Below, piece by piece: positions 1 to 11,704 of a stretch of 64,000 nt of DNA; position 1 is the first letter of the stretch, and every line of letters begins with the position of its first letter. The position numbers were made by a program, and so were the translations under genes. The DNA is taken from positions 57,364,103 through 57,428,102 of the forward strand of contig JAVIAB010000059.1 in the NCBI GenBank assembly GCA_032433765.1, given 5' to 3'. The DNA comes from Megaustenia siamemsis. Taxonomy: Eukaryota > Mollusca > Gastropoda > Stylommatophora > Ariophantidae. The notes beneath the pieces are model-generated. The model was not told the DNA's origin and made no database searches. It saw only the letters and a program-made list of their open reading frames with translations.

Positions 1-110
1 TGAAGATCAAACTCCACCTCTCTCAGAAAAGCGGAGATCAAAGAGAAAAGGTAAATCGCTAACAAAAATGCTGTGCTGAAGTCGGATGTATTGGGTTATG
101 GTACCATACC
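1..110 (+). repeat. Partial interspersed repeat related to R2
   Basis: The stretch ends with a GCTGAAGTCGGATGT motif that also occurs near the 3' part of the R2 repeats at 644-1130 and 42871-43250. The rest is not matched elsewhere in the window. No coding potential is seen. Confidence 0.35.
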
Positions 111-326
111 GTGCTAGACCGTGCTATACTGTACTATACTGTACAGTGCTGTAATGCACTGCACTGCACTGTACTGTACTGTACTGTACTATACTGTACT
201 ACTGTATGTACATACTATAGTATGCTACGCTGTTACACTAAACTACACTACACTACACTACACTACACTACACTACACTACACTACACTACACTACACTA
301 CACTACACTACACTACACTACACTTT
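111..326. repeat. TACTG and ACTAC pentanucleotide microsatellites
   Basis: A degenerate TACTG/TGCAC-type run (about 111-235) passes into a near-perfect ACTAC pentamer run (about 237-325). The open frames across it come only from the repeat. Confidence 0.9.
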
Positions 327-643
327 CTGCATATTTTTACTAATTACCAAACATGTGCGCATACAATGTGATAAAATACCGTGTGTACAGAATTGCAGAA
401 GTAACCTGCTCTGCTTGAAATGGACTATAATACTGAAACCAGCCAGACACCTATATGGATCCGATGACCAATAAAATAGTATGAATCAGCCTTGATGATC
501 TATTCTATAGTATTTCAGATCTGACTCAATAGATGGTGTTACTGTCACGTTAGGTTTCTTGTAATGAGCGTTTGGATCTTACTTCAGTTAAGTCTTGCTT
601 TAATTTAATTTTAATTTTAATTTACTCATTTTCACATATTAAC

Positions 644-1130
644 TGGAGGCGAAGGCGCGCCTACCAGCACCAGAGCTGGAAGTTGTCAGCGACCCACGGC
701 TGATGGCTTGCGCCAGGATCGGTGAACCAAAACCATCCAGACCCTGCTCTATCTCTCCGCGGTGCCTCCAGTAACAGACTAACCTGACTAGTCTGGCCAA
801 GAGTGCAAGGATCGAAGAGGGAAGACAATCCGGTACTCAAAAATGTCGTGCTGAAGTCGGATGTGCTGGGCCGAAAGGCTCAAATATAACAGTTATACTG
901 CAAACCACAAACTATATGGGCCACTGCAAGAATTACAAAAGACAGTAAAATTCATACAGGAAACGACATTGCTGATATAGACAATACTTCGAGCGAACGA
1001 AAGATAGATACTGCAAACCACAACACAACGCAGACACGTCCACTACGTCCTTGTAAGGGCGGATGATGAAGAGGAATATTCTAGTCTACTACGATACTCT
1101 AGAATACTCTAGTCATCGGGCGAACGCAAC
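644..1130 (+). repeat. Interspersed repeat R2, copy 1
   Basis: The copy is collinear with 42871-43250. Both start with a GGAGGCGAAGG block, continue through GCTTGCGCCAGGATCGG, and end in the GCTGAAGTCGGATGTG part and a GGGCGGATGA block. It is relatively GC-rich for the window, has no open frame and shows no tRNA-like boxes. The family is not recognised. Confidence 0.7.
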
Positions 1131-1257
1131 TAACCAACCAATATATTATCTATTTTTTTTCCACCGATATGTAACACATCTATCTTTTTTTTTATCATTT
1201 CATCTCTTATCCACTGTTAATTTCTCCTTGATTTACTTGTTTCGCTCATCCTAGATG

Positions 1258-1430
1258 TAGTAGAGTTTACTTTATTTCGTTGTTCGTTTGTGTTGTTCTC
1301 GTTTTCTGAGGAAGGCCACATGCAGGCCTAAACGTCAATATTTTGTTGTGTTCCTTTTTTGCAAAGCTGTCACCGAACCTTGTAGGAGTGTACCCCACTA
1401 CTTGCTCCAGCGGATGAATCCCAGTCCGTA
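1258..1430 (+). repeat. Interspersed repeat R4, copy 1
   Basis: It shares a block of about 130 bases with 32925-33065, including GTTGTTCTCGTTTTC and CGTCAATATTTTGTTGTGTT. The middle has a CTGAGGA...AAAC layout resembling the hammerhead-like motif at 19661. Family unknown. Confidence 0.55.
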
Positions 1431-1559
1431 CAACAGAGTACGGAGTTCGTGCACGTGGGTCAGGATTTTTCTCAGAAGATTCTCAGTATTTCGAGAAGAC
1501 GGACCGAGCAACCATGGATGTTTGAGGGGTGCAGTGATAATGATCCTAACATAATATTG

Positions 1560-2110
1560 TATATTACCCTCCACATTAGGCTCACCTTGGTATGGTGGGA
1601 GGGCTTGTGCGTCCCTGGGATCTAAGGAGCTATGCCAGTGGGAGCTTAGCTCCTGGCAGGTGCAACCAAGCTAGACAGGTCCTTGATAAGGGGCTAGATC
1701 AAACAGCCAGGAGTAGATGGGACCCTTTAAGTGAAGAAGCAGAACCCACCGGCGAGTGGTACACTCTCTGGTCTGAACTACTTCATCCCCACTTCATGGG
1801 TTAAATGCCTCTCTGTCATTTCTCCTCCTGTCCTCTGTCAAACAACCAGGTTGTGCTCAAGAGCTCAGGAGACCAGACCACCTATGAGAGAGAAAACTCT
1901 TCACAAAGCTCTGACAGAAAATGCCCGTAAACCCGGGAGAGCCGCCCATCTAAAGGACAGAACCCCCCTCAATCTGTAACCTCGCGGTAAGATTGTCAAT
2001 AATCACGATAATCAGAGGCCAAGGAAAGCAAACCTGAATAAAATGCTGACGGGAATCGGATGCATCGGTCCACTGGCGCAGAACATGGTGCAAAGCCAAA
2101 CATGCACTCA
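1560..2110 (+). repeat. Interspersed repeat R3, copy 1
   Basis: Bases from about 1925 to 2095 match, in reverse complement, 24976-25180; the shared blocks include CCGGGAGAGCC-like and GCAAACCTGAATAAAATGCT. Its 3' part has the same layout as R2 (a GCTGA..TCGGATG block followed by GGCGCAGA), so R2 and R3 may share a distant origin. No coding capacity is seen. Confidence 0.6.
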
Positions 2111-2234
2111 GAAAGAATAGATATTACATATCACAAACAAGTACAGATGTTTTAACTACAATTCTCTAATTGCATTTGTGGCCTAATGTAGCGTTGGAGA
2201 CATAATTTTGGCTTGAATTGGCTGTTCTTTGAAA

Positions 2235-3095
2235 AATGAATGTGGCCAACCAGCCACACACAATATGGGTTGGGATTGGAGTGACAGAGTGGGTGGTAAT
2301 GGGGTGGAGTGGGTGGTGATTGAGGTGGAGAGGATAATGATTTGGGTGGCAGAGTGGGTGGTGATTGGGGTGGCAGTGGGTGGTGATCGAGGTGGAGAGG
2401 ATAATGATTTGGGTGGCAGAGTGGGTGGTGATTGGGGTGGCAGTGGGTGGTGATTGGGGTAGCAGTGGGTGGTGATTGAGGTGGAGTGGATGGTGATTAG
2501 GATGGAGTTGGTGGTGATTGAGGTGGCAGTGAGTGGTGATTAAGGTGGAGTGGATAATGATTAGGGTGGCCGAGAGGGTGGTGATTGGAGTGGCAGAGTG
2601 CAGAGTGGGTAGTGATTGGGTAGATTGGGTGGTGATTGGAGTGACAGTTGGTGGTGAATCGGGTGACAGTGGGTGGTAATTGGGGTGGCAGATTGGATGG
2701 TGATGTGGGTGGCAATGGGTAGTGATTGGGGGGGCAGTGAATAGTGATTGGGGTGGCAGAGTGGGTGGTGATTTGGGTGGCAGTGGGTAGTGATTGGGGT
2801 GACAGTGGGTAGTGGGTAGTGATATGGGTGGCAGAGTGGGTGGTGATTGGAGTGACAGAGTGGGTAGTGATTGGGTGGAGTGGGTGGTGATTGGGGTGGC
2901 AGATTGGATGGTGATTTGGGTGGCAGTGGGTAGTGATTGGGGTGACAGTGGGTAGTGATTTGGGTGGCAGAGTGGGTGGTGATTTGGGTGGCAGAGTGGG
3001 TGGTTATTGGGATGGCAGTGGGTGGTGATTGGAGTGGCAGTGGGTGGTGATTGGGGCAGTGTGGGTGGTGATTTGAGTGGCAAAGTGGGTGTATT
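2235..3095. repeat. G-rich minisatellite (GTGGGTGGTGATTGGGGTGGCA-like units)
   Basis: Variant units of roughly 20-24 bases alternate GTGGGTGGTGATT with GGGGTGGCA, GGAGTGGCA or GAGGTGGAG. The + strand is strongly G-rich, with many GGG/GGGG runs. The long frame on the - strand (rich in Pro, His and Thr) is a repeat translation, not a gene. Confidence 0.9.
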
Positions 3096-3239
3096 AACGT
3101 ATACGTTTTTTTCTATTTGTAATTATTGTGTGGGGAAATGGAGGTGTATAGGTGTTCAGGTTTACCTTGAATAAAAGAAAGATGGCGTGGATAGTGTTGC
3201 TGTGATGGTCATACTCAACAATAAGTAACTACTTAAATA

Positions 3240-3755
3240 GATGGCCGGAGAGATAGGATTAGATGAAAATAGAGGGTTGGGGAGATAGAAGTAGAAGAAA
3301 ATAGAGGACTGGAGAGATGGGAGTAGGCGAAAATAGAGGGTTTGAGAGATAGGAGTAGACGAAATAGAAGGCTGCAAAGATAGGAGTAGACGAAAATAGA
3401 GGGTTTGAGATATAGGAGTAGATGAAACTAGAGGGCTGAGAGATAGGAGCAGACGAAAATAGAGGGTTTGAGATATAGGAGTAGATGAAAATAGAGGGCT
3501 GAGAGATAGGAGCAGACGAAAATAGAGGGCTGGAGAGGTAGGACTAAACGAAAATAGAGGGGTGGAGAGGTAGGAGTAGACGAAATTAGAGGGCCGGATA
3601 GATAGGAGTAAACGAAAATAGAGGGCCTGATAGATAGGAGTAGATGAAAATAAAGGGCTGGAGAGATAGGAGTAAACGAAAATAGAGGGCCTGATAGATA
3701 GGAGTAGATGAAAATAAAGGGCTGGAGAGATAGGAGTAGACGAAGGGGAAAGATG
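3240..3755. repeat. Purine-rich minisatellite, AGATAGGAGTAGACGAAAAT units
   Basis: About 14 units of roughly 33-40 bases, each with a GAGAGATAGGAGTAGACGA core followed by AAATAGAGGG. Variants include GATGAAA for GACGAAA and ATAAAGGG for ATAGAGGG. The frame on the opposite strand is a translation of the array. Confidence 0.9.
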
Positions 3756-3769
3756 ATGGTTGGTTTGAC

Positions 3770-3925
3770 GGTGTGGCACGGGAAATGTTAACGATGCATT
3801 GTTACACAGCATGACACGGGGAATGTTAACGCTGTATCTGTTACACAGCGTGACACGGGAAATGTTAACGATGTATCTGTTACACAGCGTGACACGGGAA
3901 ATGTTAAAAATATATTTCTTACATG
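3770..3925. repeat. 39-bp tandem repeat, about 4 copies
   Basis: Each copy carries GTTACACAGCGTGACACGGG followed by AAATGTTAACGATGTATCT. Copies are close to identical, with drift at both edges. Confidence 0.85.
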
Positions 3926-3929
3926 GAGT

Positions 3930-5040
3930 TCAAGGTCGATGGCTAATATATTATCAAACGTCTCTCAGCATGGCCCATGACTGAATGAAGTTGCCACTGC
4001 ACTACGAACACTAGTATCGGTCCGACGAATAGTCGATACCAATATGTAACATGTCCTCATTACTGTTCTCCAATTTCAAACACTTTATATTATGTACGAT
4101 CTCATTTTGAGACCAAAGATTGCATACACTTGGCCTGCAACATCTTCATGTTCTTGACTTTATAGTAGATTGTGACAGAAAAGAACGTAATGTACACACA
4201 ATGCAAAGACACATTGACGAACAACGCGCACATGAATTAATGCAAGGAGAGACAAATAGTAGTCTGTGAGAATGTACCAACATAACATGGCGCATTTAAT
4301 GCTGGATCCTAATCGTAGTCAGCCCTCAAAGTAGAGATGACAAGACACCTGCCACTATTATAATCAGCATTATTACTATTATTATTATTATTGTAAACAT
4401 TACAAGAATGGTAACTATATAACGCCACAAAAGAGAGCTTATAGTAGTTCATTTTCTTTTTCTTCTTTCCTTCTTCAATTGCATTTCAATGTCAAAGGGA
4501 TATGTAGTTTGTTGTTTTTTTGCTCGTCTGTGGGCTTCACCTGCTTGTACGTTTCCTAGTGTTTCTAATATTCCATTAAATCAAATTGTTCATGTCCGAC
4601 CTGGCCAGATGTTCTCGCAGCGTTGATAGAAGGCTCGTTGTGCTGTGTTGTGATCAGTCTGTCTTACCGCGTGGCCAAATCGGGTTATCTGTTGGATGTT
4701 ACCTGTTGTTACTTTCCGCAATTTAAAAAAAATATGTTCACTGCACAGCGCATTTATAAACATCCCGTATAAATCAAGAGCTTAGATCTTTTGTTCTGTT
4801 TTCTTACTTAATGTCCCTGTTTCAGCACCACCCAGGAATGTTGAGTAGATATAACATTTTAATATTCGTAGTTTTAGTTCTGGTGTTACTTGTTTTATTG
4901 TGATTATATTTTTTCATGTAAAAAAAAAGCACTGCAATTATACAGTCTATGGTAGATTAAAAAAAAAAACAGCATGCTTTCGAAACAAAATCACATTTTT
5001 GAAAGTGCAATAAAGCAAAACCACTTGAGCAGGGAGGAAT
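3930..5040. other. Gene-free stretch
   Basis: No exon-like or transposon-protein signal was found. A TTA-type trinucleotide run sits near 4376-4394. The rest is AT-rich unique-looking sequence with some poly-A and poly-T tracts. Confidence 0.5.
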
Positions 5041-5815
5041 TACAGGGCTATGTGATTCTGACAGTGAATACATTGAAAACATTCAGAAACTCATATACTC
5101 TATAGAAAACAGGCAACTAAAACAAGTAGATGAGTTTAAATACCTAGGAAGTTTAGTGACAAACGATAATTCACAAACAGCAGATATAGACTCAAGATGC
5201 ATCAAAGCGTGTCAAATCATTGGACAGCTATCGCCAGTATTGTCCAACAAGGAAATAACTCTGGGAAACAAAACGGGCAAAAAAAACAGAACATTGAGAT
5301 GGTAAAAACGGAACATTTGGATGGTAACAACGGGGCATTATGAAGGTAAAAACTGAATATTGAGATGGTAAACGGACACTGTACAAAACCATCTTCATCC
5401 CAACGTAGTGCTGCTAATGCCAGTCCTGGACCCTATATGGAAGAACAATACGAAAAATAACTTTTACTGGGATGAAATATGTTAGACGGATGACAGGAAA
5501 CAGCCTGAGACAAGATCAGAAATGAAGAACTGAAAAAAAGCTACGAATAGCTCCCGCCTTAGAATATATAAAGAAACAACATATAAAATGGTTTCGCCAC
5601 GTGACAAGGCAGAGTGATCAAAACACAACACAACGAGCCCTCAATAAACGTTGCGAGAATACCACATCTAAAGGGCGACCACGAAAAAGATGGATCGATG
5701 GAATATTGGAAGCACTAGGAAACATAACAGCAGCAGAAGCGAACAGAAGAGCAAAAGACCGCAAATTATATCTCCCCTCGTCGCTGAAAGGTAAATAAGG
5801 AAGGAAAGAAGAAGA
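5041..5815 (+). pseudogene. LINE-F ORF2 C-terminal fragments
   Basis: Around 5100-5260 the translation has the DEFKYLGSLVT-type motif that follows the RT palm domain in many LINEs. At 5580-5797 it reads KWFRHVTRQ...RALN, then KGRPRKRWIDGI and AAEANRRAKDRKLY, ending at a stop before a GAAGAAGAAGAA tail. The same C-terminus recurs at 17225-17410 (+) and 47444-47690 (-). Stops and a low-complexity stretch near 5270-5400 break it. LINE clade not assigned. Confidence 0.7.
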
Positions 5816-5959
5816 AGAAACTCATAGCTAGCTGTTGGCTTTAGGAACATTTCAGTATGTTACGTTTGTCACAAATACCGCAGTCACTGTCATCATCATC
5901 ATCATCATCAGAAGTTATGTTGAGAAGAAAAAAAATGCCCCGTCACGTCACGGTGCATA

Positions 5960-6500
5960 TAAGTGTTAGTGCCCATATTTTGTATAAACATTTATACAGT
6001 TACCTTTATACCGGAGTTATATTTGACAACAAACTATCTTGGAAACAGCAGATAAGTAAGGCAACCCAAAAAGCAAGAATGAAGTTGGCTATTCTAAAAA
6101 GCTGTGTGGAACACGTTGGGTGCGAGTGGAAAATACTCAGTAAAGTTTACCTACAGAGTATACGCCCACATTTACAATATGGATCATCCGCATGGTGCCC
6201 AGAATCAAACACCACACTGCAAGAACTGGATAAAGTACAAAATCAGGCACTTAGGGTTATCACAGGAGCGATGAAATCAACACCAATATTGGAGATGGAG
6301 AAATGTGGAGGATACCAGCACTGAGAGAACGGAGGGACACAAAGGTGACAGGCAGAACATACAGGCAGAAAAATTGTCATGCATGCCGGGACTTCCAATG
6401 AAGGACCGATTCCATAATCTTGCATTGGGACGGCTTAAGAGAAACAGTTTTATCCACAAAGCCAAGCGAATTTGTAGACAAACGTGTCTCTTGACCAACG
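5960..6500 (+). pseudogene. LINE reverse-transcriptase C-terminal fragment (jockey/I-like)
   Basis: The translation has YTGVIFDNKLSWKQQI, then a helical stretch ending in VYLQSIRPHLQYGSSAW and a DKVQNQALRVITGAMKSTP motif. This YLGV...W..H / G...W / Q....R.I.GA series is characteristic of the thumb and downstream part of jockey- and I-type LINEs. The frame shifts near 6300, and a poly-T tract follows at 6522-6539. The same motif series occurs in the larger element at 29830-30130. Confidence 0.7.
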
Positions 6501-6715
6501 TGGACTCCTTCGCCCAGAACTCTTTTTTTTTTTTTTTTTAAATCTCCACTGCCGCTGTATATCAATTAGAATTCTGCATCTCCTATCGTTTGACATCAAA
6601 GAAGGTCTCCGGCATTAGGAATTTATACAGATACACAATGTATTTCCGAGTTGTGATCGCAGCCTTATGCTATAGTCATGAGAACACCTGCGCGAAAGAC
6701 ATTGTCCACGATAGC

Positions 6716-6905
6716 TAATTTTTTAGTTAGCTGAGTGGCAGTGTTCCCTAGGGTTTGACTTTTCGTGGCAAGGCGCTGTGCCACTGAGTACGGTTTCGAT
6801 CCTGCTTCGGTCCATATATTGTTCTCTGTTTTTTTTTCTGTTGTTGATTATTTGTCCTTTTTTCCGAGTGTTGTAAACCTACTTCTTCCTCTGAATTGAT
6901 TCCCT
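6716..6905 (+). mobile_element. SINE-2 copy (tRNA-derived)
   Basis: An A-box-like TTAGCTGAGTGGCAGTG (about 6724) and a B-box-like GGTTTCGATCC (about 6794) form a tRNA-like head. They are followed by a body ending TTCTTCCTCTGAATTGATTCC. The copies at 18836-18970 and 43738-43890 are the same unit in reverse orientation. The long spacing between the boxes suggests a tRNA with a long variable arm (Leu/Ser type), which is inference. Confidence 0.7.
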
Positions 6906-7186
6906 GGATATCGAAAAATGTTTACGACTTTCGGAAGTCTCTGTCCGTCCTACATCAAACACCTGTTTGGTCCCCAGACATACGCTATTCTCCATTGTTT
7001 ACGTAACATACCGTGTTACTTGTTACTGCACGGTTTCTGTCAAGTGTGTCACGTTCTCATTATCGTGCTGTCCCTCTCCGCTAAATCCCCACTAGATATT
7101 ATAGCTTGTTACGTCTCACAGTTCTGAGTCCGGTCAACGAATCTTGTTATTCTTCCGGCTTGTTCACATAAAACTTTTTCTTATTT

Positions 7187-9385
7187 GATTCTTCCGTCAT
7201 ATTCTTCTTTTATTATTCTGTCATATTCTTATTTTACTATTCTGTCATATTCTTCTTTTATTATTCTGTCATATTCTTCTTTTATTATTCTGTCATATTC
7301 TTCTTTTACTATTTTGTCATATTCTTCTTTTACTATTTTGTCATATTCTTCTTTTATTATTCTGTCATATTCTTCTTTTACTATTTTGTCATATTCTTCT
7401 TTTATTATTTTGTCATATTCTTCTTTTATTATTCTGTCATATTCTTCTTTTATTATTCTGTCATATTCTTCTTTTACTATTTTGTCATATTCTTCTTTTT
7501 ATTATTCTGTCATATCCTTCTTTTATTATTCTGTCATATTCTTCTTTTATTATTCTGTCATATTCTTCTTTTATTATTCTGTCATATTCTTCTTTTACTA
7601 TTTTGTCATATTCTTCTTTTATTATTTTGTCATATTCTTCTTTTATTATTCTGTCATATTCTTCTTTTATTATTCTGTCATATTCTTCTTTTACTATTTT
7701 GTCATATTCTTCTTTTATTATTCTGTCATATTCTTCTTTTATTATTCTGTCATATTCTTCTTTTATTATTCTGTCATATTCTTCTTTATTATTCTGTCAT
7801 ATTCTTCTTTTATTATTCTGTCACATTCTTCTTTTACTATTTTGTCATATTCTTCTTTTATTATTCTGTCATATTCTTCTTTTACTATTTTGTCATATTC
7901 TTCTTTTACTATTTTGTCATATTCTTCTTTTATTATTCTGTCATATTCTTCTTTTACTATTTTGTCATATTCTTCTTTTATTATTCTGTCATATTCTTCT
8001 TTTATTATTCTGTCATATTCTTCTTTTATTATTCCGTCATATTCTTCTTTTATTATTCTGTCATATTCTTCTTTTATTATTCCGTCATATTCTTCTTTTA
8101 CTATTTTGTCATATTCTTCTTTTATTATTCTGTCATATTCTTCTTTTACTATTTTGTCATATTCTTCTTTTATTATTTTGTCATATTCTTCTTTTATTAT
8201 TCTGTCATATTCTTCTTTTATTATTCTGTCATATTCTTCTTTACTATTTTGTCATATTCTTCTTTTATTATTTTGTCATATTCTTCTTTTATTATTCTGT
8301 CATATTCTTCTTTTATTATTCTGTCATATTCTTCTTTTATTATTCTGTCACATTCTTCTTTTACTATTTTGTCATATTCTTCTTTTATTATTCTGTCATA
8401 TTCTTCTTTTACTATTTTGTCATATTCTTCTTTTACTATTTTGTCATATTCTTCTTTTATTATTCTGTCATATTCTTCTTTTACTATTTTGTCATATTCT
8501 TCTTTTATTATTCTGTCATATTCTTCTTTTATTATTCTGTCATATTCTTCTTTTATTATTCTGTCATATTCTTCTTTTATTATTCTGTCATATTCTTCTT
8601 TTTTTATTCCGTCATATTCTTCTTTTATTATTCTGTCATATTCTTCTTTTATTATTCCGTCATATTCTTCTTTTACTATTTTGTCATATTCTTCTTTTAT
8701 TATTCTGTCATATTCTTCTTTTACTATTTTGTCATATTCTTCTTTTATTATTTGTCATATTCTTCTTTTATTATTCTGTCATATTCTTCTTTTATTATTT
8801 TGTCATATTCTTCTTTTACTATTTTGTCATATTCTTCTTTTATTATTTTTGTCATATTCTTCTTTTATTATTCTGTCATATTCTTCTTTTATTATTCTGT
8901 CATATTCTTCTTTTATTATTCTGTCACATTCTTCTTTTACTATTTTGTCATATTCTTCTTTTATTATTCTGTCATATTCTTCTTTTACTATTTTGTCATA
9001 TTCTTCTTTTACTATTTTGTCATATTCTTCTTTTATTATTCTGTCATATTCTTCTTTTACTATTTTGTCATATTCTTCTTTTATTATTCTGTCATATTCT
9101 TCTTTTATTATTCTGTCATATTCTTCTTTTATTATTCTGTCATATTATTCTTTTATTATTCTGTCATATTCTTCTTTTATTATTCTGTCATATTCTTCTT
9201 TTATTATTCTGTCATATTCTTCTTTTATTATTCCGTCATATTCTCTTTTATTATTCTGTCATATTCTTCTTTTATTATTCCGTCATATTCTTCTTTTATT
9301 ATTCTGTCATATTCTTCTTTTATTATTCTGTCATATTCTTCTTTTACTATTCTGTCATATTCTTCTTTTATTATTCTGTCATATT
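7187..9385. repeat. 24-bp minisatellite, about 91 copies
   Basis: Each 24-base unit joins TGTCATATTCTTCTTTTA to TTATTC, or to a variant (CTATTT, TTATTT, TTATTCC). The + strand is almost entirely pyrimidine plus A. Since 24 is divisible by three and the units have few stops, open frames of up to 790 codons appear in all three + frames. Rare one-base indels switch between the Phe/Tyr-, Ile/Ser- and Leu/His-rich readings, which shows they are not selected proteins. Variants recur in the same order about every 527-576 bp (see findings). Confidence 0.95.
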
Positions 9386-9442
9386 TCTCCTGAATTGCCC
9401 ACGCTATAATACCGCCCCATTCAAAACGTACGTAAGCTCGAC

Positions 9443-9468
9443 CTATATATATATATATATATATATGG
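9443..9468. repeat. (TA)n microsatellite
   Basis: A perfect TA run follows AGCTCGACC. A near match to its left flank (AAGCTCGACCTA) recurs at 9580. Confidence 0.95.
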
Positions 9469-9662
9469 CCCTTTTCGTCTTGTCAGACGGTCTAGTGGAG
9501 GCTATTGCGTATTTTTTTGAGGTATTGTTTTTGCCGAACAGCTTCTCTCGTGGCTAATTCTACCAATGTTTGACAAACACAAGCTCGACCTACACTAGAA
9601 CCATATACACATACTCCTTGACTGTTTCAGAGCCATCGGTCATTTCACAAATCCTGAAGTCA

Positions 9663-10233
9663 GCATACTATAACCAATGATGGAAAATGTAAATTGAAAT
9701 AAACAAAAAAATAGGTATGGCAAAAAGTAATTTTAATGCCATGAAAAATATAGTAACAACAAAACAAATATCAGCAGGGCTGAAACTAAGAATGACAAAA
9801 TGTTACATCTTCTCAATACTCCTGTATAGTGCAGAAAAATGGACATTAGACAAGAAAACAGAACAGTAAATTGAAGACTTTGAAATGTGGATTTATAGAA
9901 GAATAGGTAGAATTGGATTGTAAGCAAAGAAAACAAACGATGAAGTTTTAAAACAACTGAAATAAAAAGAGAACTACTAAATACAATTAAGACAAGACAA
10001 ATGAAATTTTTGGGGCATGTATTAAAAGACACAGCCGTCTACTAAAAGTAATATTGGAAGGGAAAATACAAGGTAAAAGAGGCACAGGCAGACCAAGACT
10101 AACATGGACGAGTAACATCAAAAGATGGACAAGTCAATCTATGAAAGCCTGCACCATCAAAGCAAGAAACAGAGTAGAATGGCGATCCATGGTAGCCAAC
10201 CTTCGTTGCGGAGAAGGCACTCGATGATAATGA
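9663..10233 (+). pseudogene. LINE-C ORF2 C-terminal fragment
   Basis: This is collinear with the open copy at 54132-54806: a TTEINK-like start, LKLRMTKCYIFSI, WTLDKKTEQ, EMWIYRRIGRIG, then MKFLGHV, KGKRG-like and WRSMVANL motifs, ending in GATGATAATGATG. Several stops and frameshifts are present. An 8-bp TGAAGTCA flanks it at 9655-9662 and 10234-10241, a likely target-site duplication. Confidence 0.75.
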
Positions 10234-10239
10234 TGAAGT

Positions 10240-11540
10240 CAACAGTTAGCTATGAGTCGTTTACCTCATTCTGTTCATTCATAACGAGAAGAGTAAGATA
10301 ACTGTCTCTAACAACAGACACCTATGGGTTTGCTGGTGCTCAGCAGTGAGGTCGATTCCTCATAATTACCAATCAATCAATAACAACGGGCAAAATTGTA
10401 ATGAGGGACAAGGGCGACAAAGAGAGAACCCATTAGAACATTTAAATTCTTGTATTTATTATTAAAAAAAAAATATGCTAACATGTTTCAATTTTTCTGA
10501 ATACAGTGCAGTCTTGAAATACTTGATTTTTCTTTTAGAATTTTGCAAAATGAAAAATATCCAAAGTAACTGGGGGTTGTGAGAAAATGAAAGAAATCAG
10601 AACAACCGTAATGTTATTTCCACCAATGGTGACCACGTATTAAATTAGCTCCGCAGCGACGGAAGTTGTCCATGTTCATAAGCAAAATGACGAATCTTGT
10701 GGTATAGAGAAAAAAGTAAACAATCGGATAAGTGTATTTTCTTCATATTTTGGCCAATACGGCAGTGCGTCGTGCGCAGAAAGAAAATGGTAAGTTTTAT
10801 TGTTAAAATAGGCCGAAGTCTGCCTAAATGGAAACGGGTTTTTATTAACAAATATAACAAACAATAAACCCTTGTCTCTGGGAGAAATACCTCCATAGTC
10901 CCGAAACAATGATTTTCATTGTGCGACATGAATTGGACAATTGTCACAATTGGTGTTACTCTCAACCTTAGTAGATCATATTTTCGCACGCAATACAAAG
11001 AAGTAGGAAGCCTTTTTTTTAAAATGGCTAAGCTGTAGATAGTTAAAAAAAAACTCATTTAATTAAGTGATTAGTGGTACTGTAGTTTGATACAAGTATT
11101 TCTTATATTTATTTGTAAGTTCAAGAAAATGGACCGAATTGGATTGGTAGTAGTTCCGAATTATTTTGTTTTTGTGGACATCACAATAACAACAACGACA
11201 CGCCTTGAAACTGGTCAACACCACTGTGAATGTGACCACATCTACTGTAATTTGTGTGACCCTTGACACTGTTGACAGTGACAGTGACTGAACAAGGGAA
11301 AGTTGAAAGTTACTGGACCAAATCAGTCATTATTATATTATTTGCGTTTATCTTATTTATTATAGTTGAAAGTACGCATTAATAATAGTTAAACTTAAAC
11401 GATTTAATGGGCGTTACTAGTAACTTAGGAATGAATGATATGTGAGTGTGAGTAATCTTCAATACAATAAACAATTACGTTTAAATCTAATATAAGTTAT
11501 ATTAATGTGGGCGTAGACATAATGTAATATAAAGTTATAG
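10240..11540. other. Gene-free AT-rich stretch
   Basis: No domain or splice-consistent coding signal was found. The short frames here are unsupported. A microsatellite-like TGACAGTGACAGTGAC patch lies near 11270-11290. Confidence 0.45.
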
Positions 11541-11545
11541 GGGCA

Positions 11546-11604
11546 GGGAAGGGAATTATGAAATTGCAATTTATCATAAGTTGCAATTTCATAATTCCCT
11601 TCCC
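11546..11604. repeat. Perfect 24-bp inverted repeat with 11-nt loop
   Basis: The left arm at 11546-11569 (GGGAAGGGAATTATGAAATT plus GCAA) is exactly reverse-complemented at 11581-11604. The 11-base spacer is TTTATCATAAG. No transposase or target-site duplication was found around it. Confidence 0.9.
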
Positions 11605-11704
11605 AAGTCTTATGAGTAGAGTCAATCAGCATTTCTGAATAGTAGCACACATTTCTAGTGATATCATAAAGACTTAGAGGGACAAAAAAATAAAATGTGA
11701 AATT

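Noticed and set aside
111..474. Two frames in the first 500 bases rich in Tyr, Cys, Thr and Leu
   Set aside because: They come from the ACTAC/TACTG microsatellite.
2166..3083. A 305-codon Pro/His/Thr-rich frame on the - strand
   Set aside because: It follows the G-rich minisatellite exactly and has no non-repetitive part that resembles a protein.
3162..3812. A 216-codon Ser/Leu/Tyr-rich frame on the - strand
   Set aside because: Repeat translation of the purine-rich minisatellite.
7185..9557. Open frames of 790, 596 and 386 codons (Phe/Tyr/Ser/Ile/Leu-rich)
   Set aside because: They are translations of the 24-bp array in three frames. Indels swap one reading for another, and there is no start context, signal or non-repeat domain.
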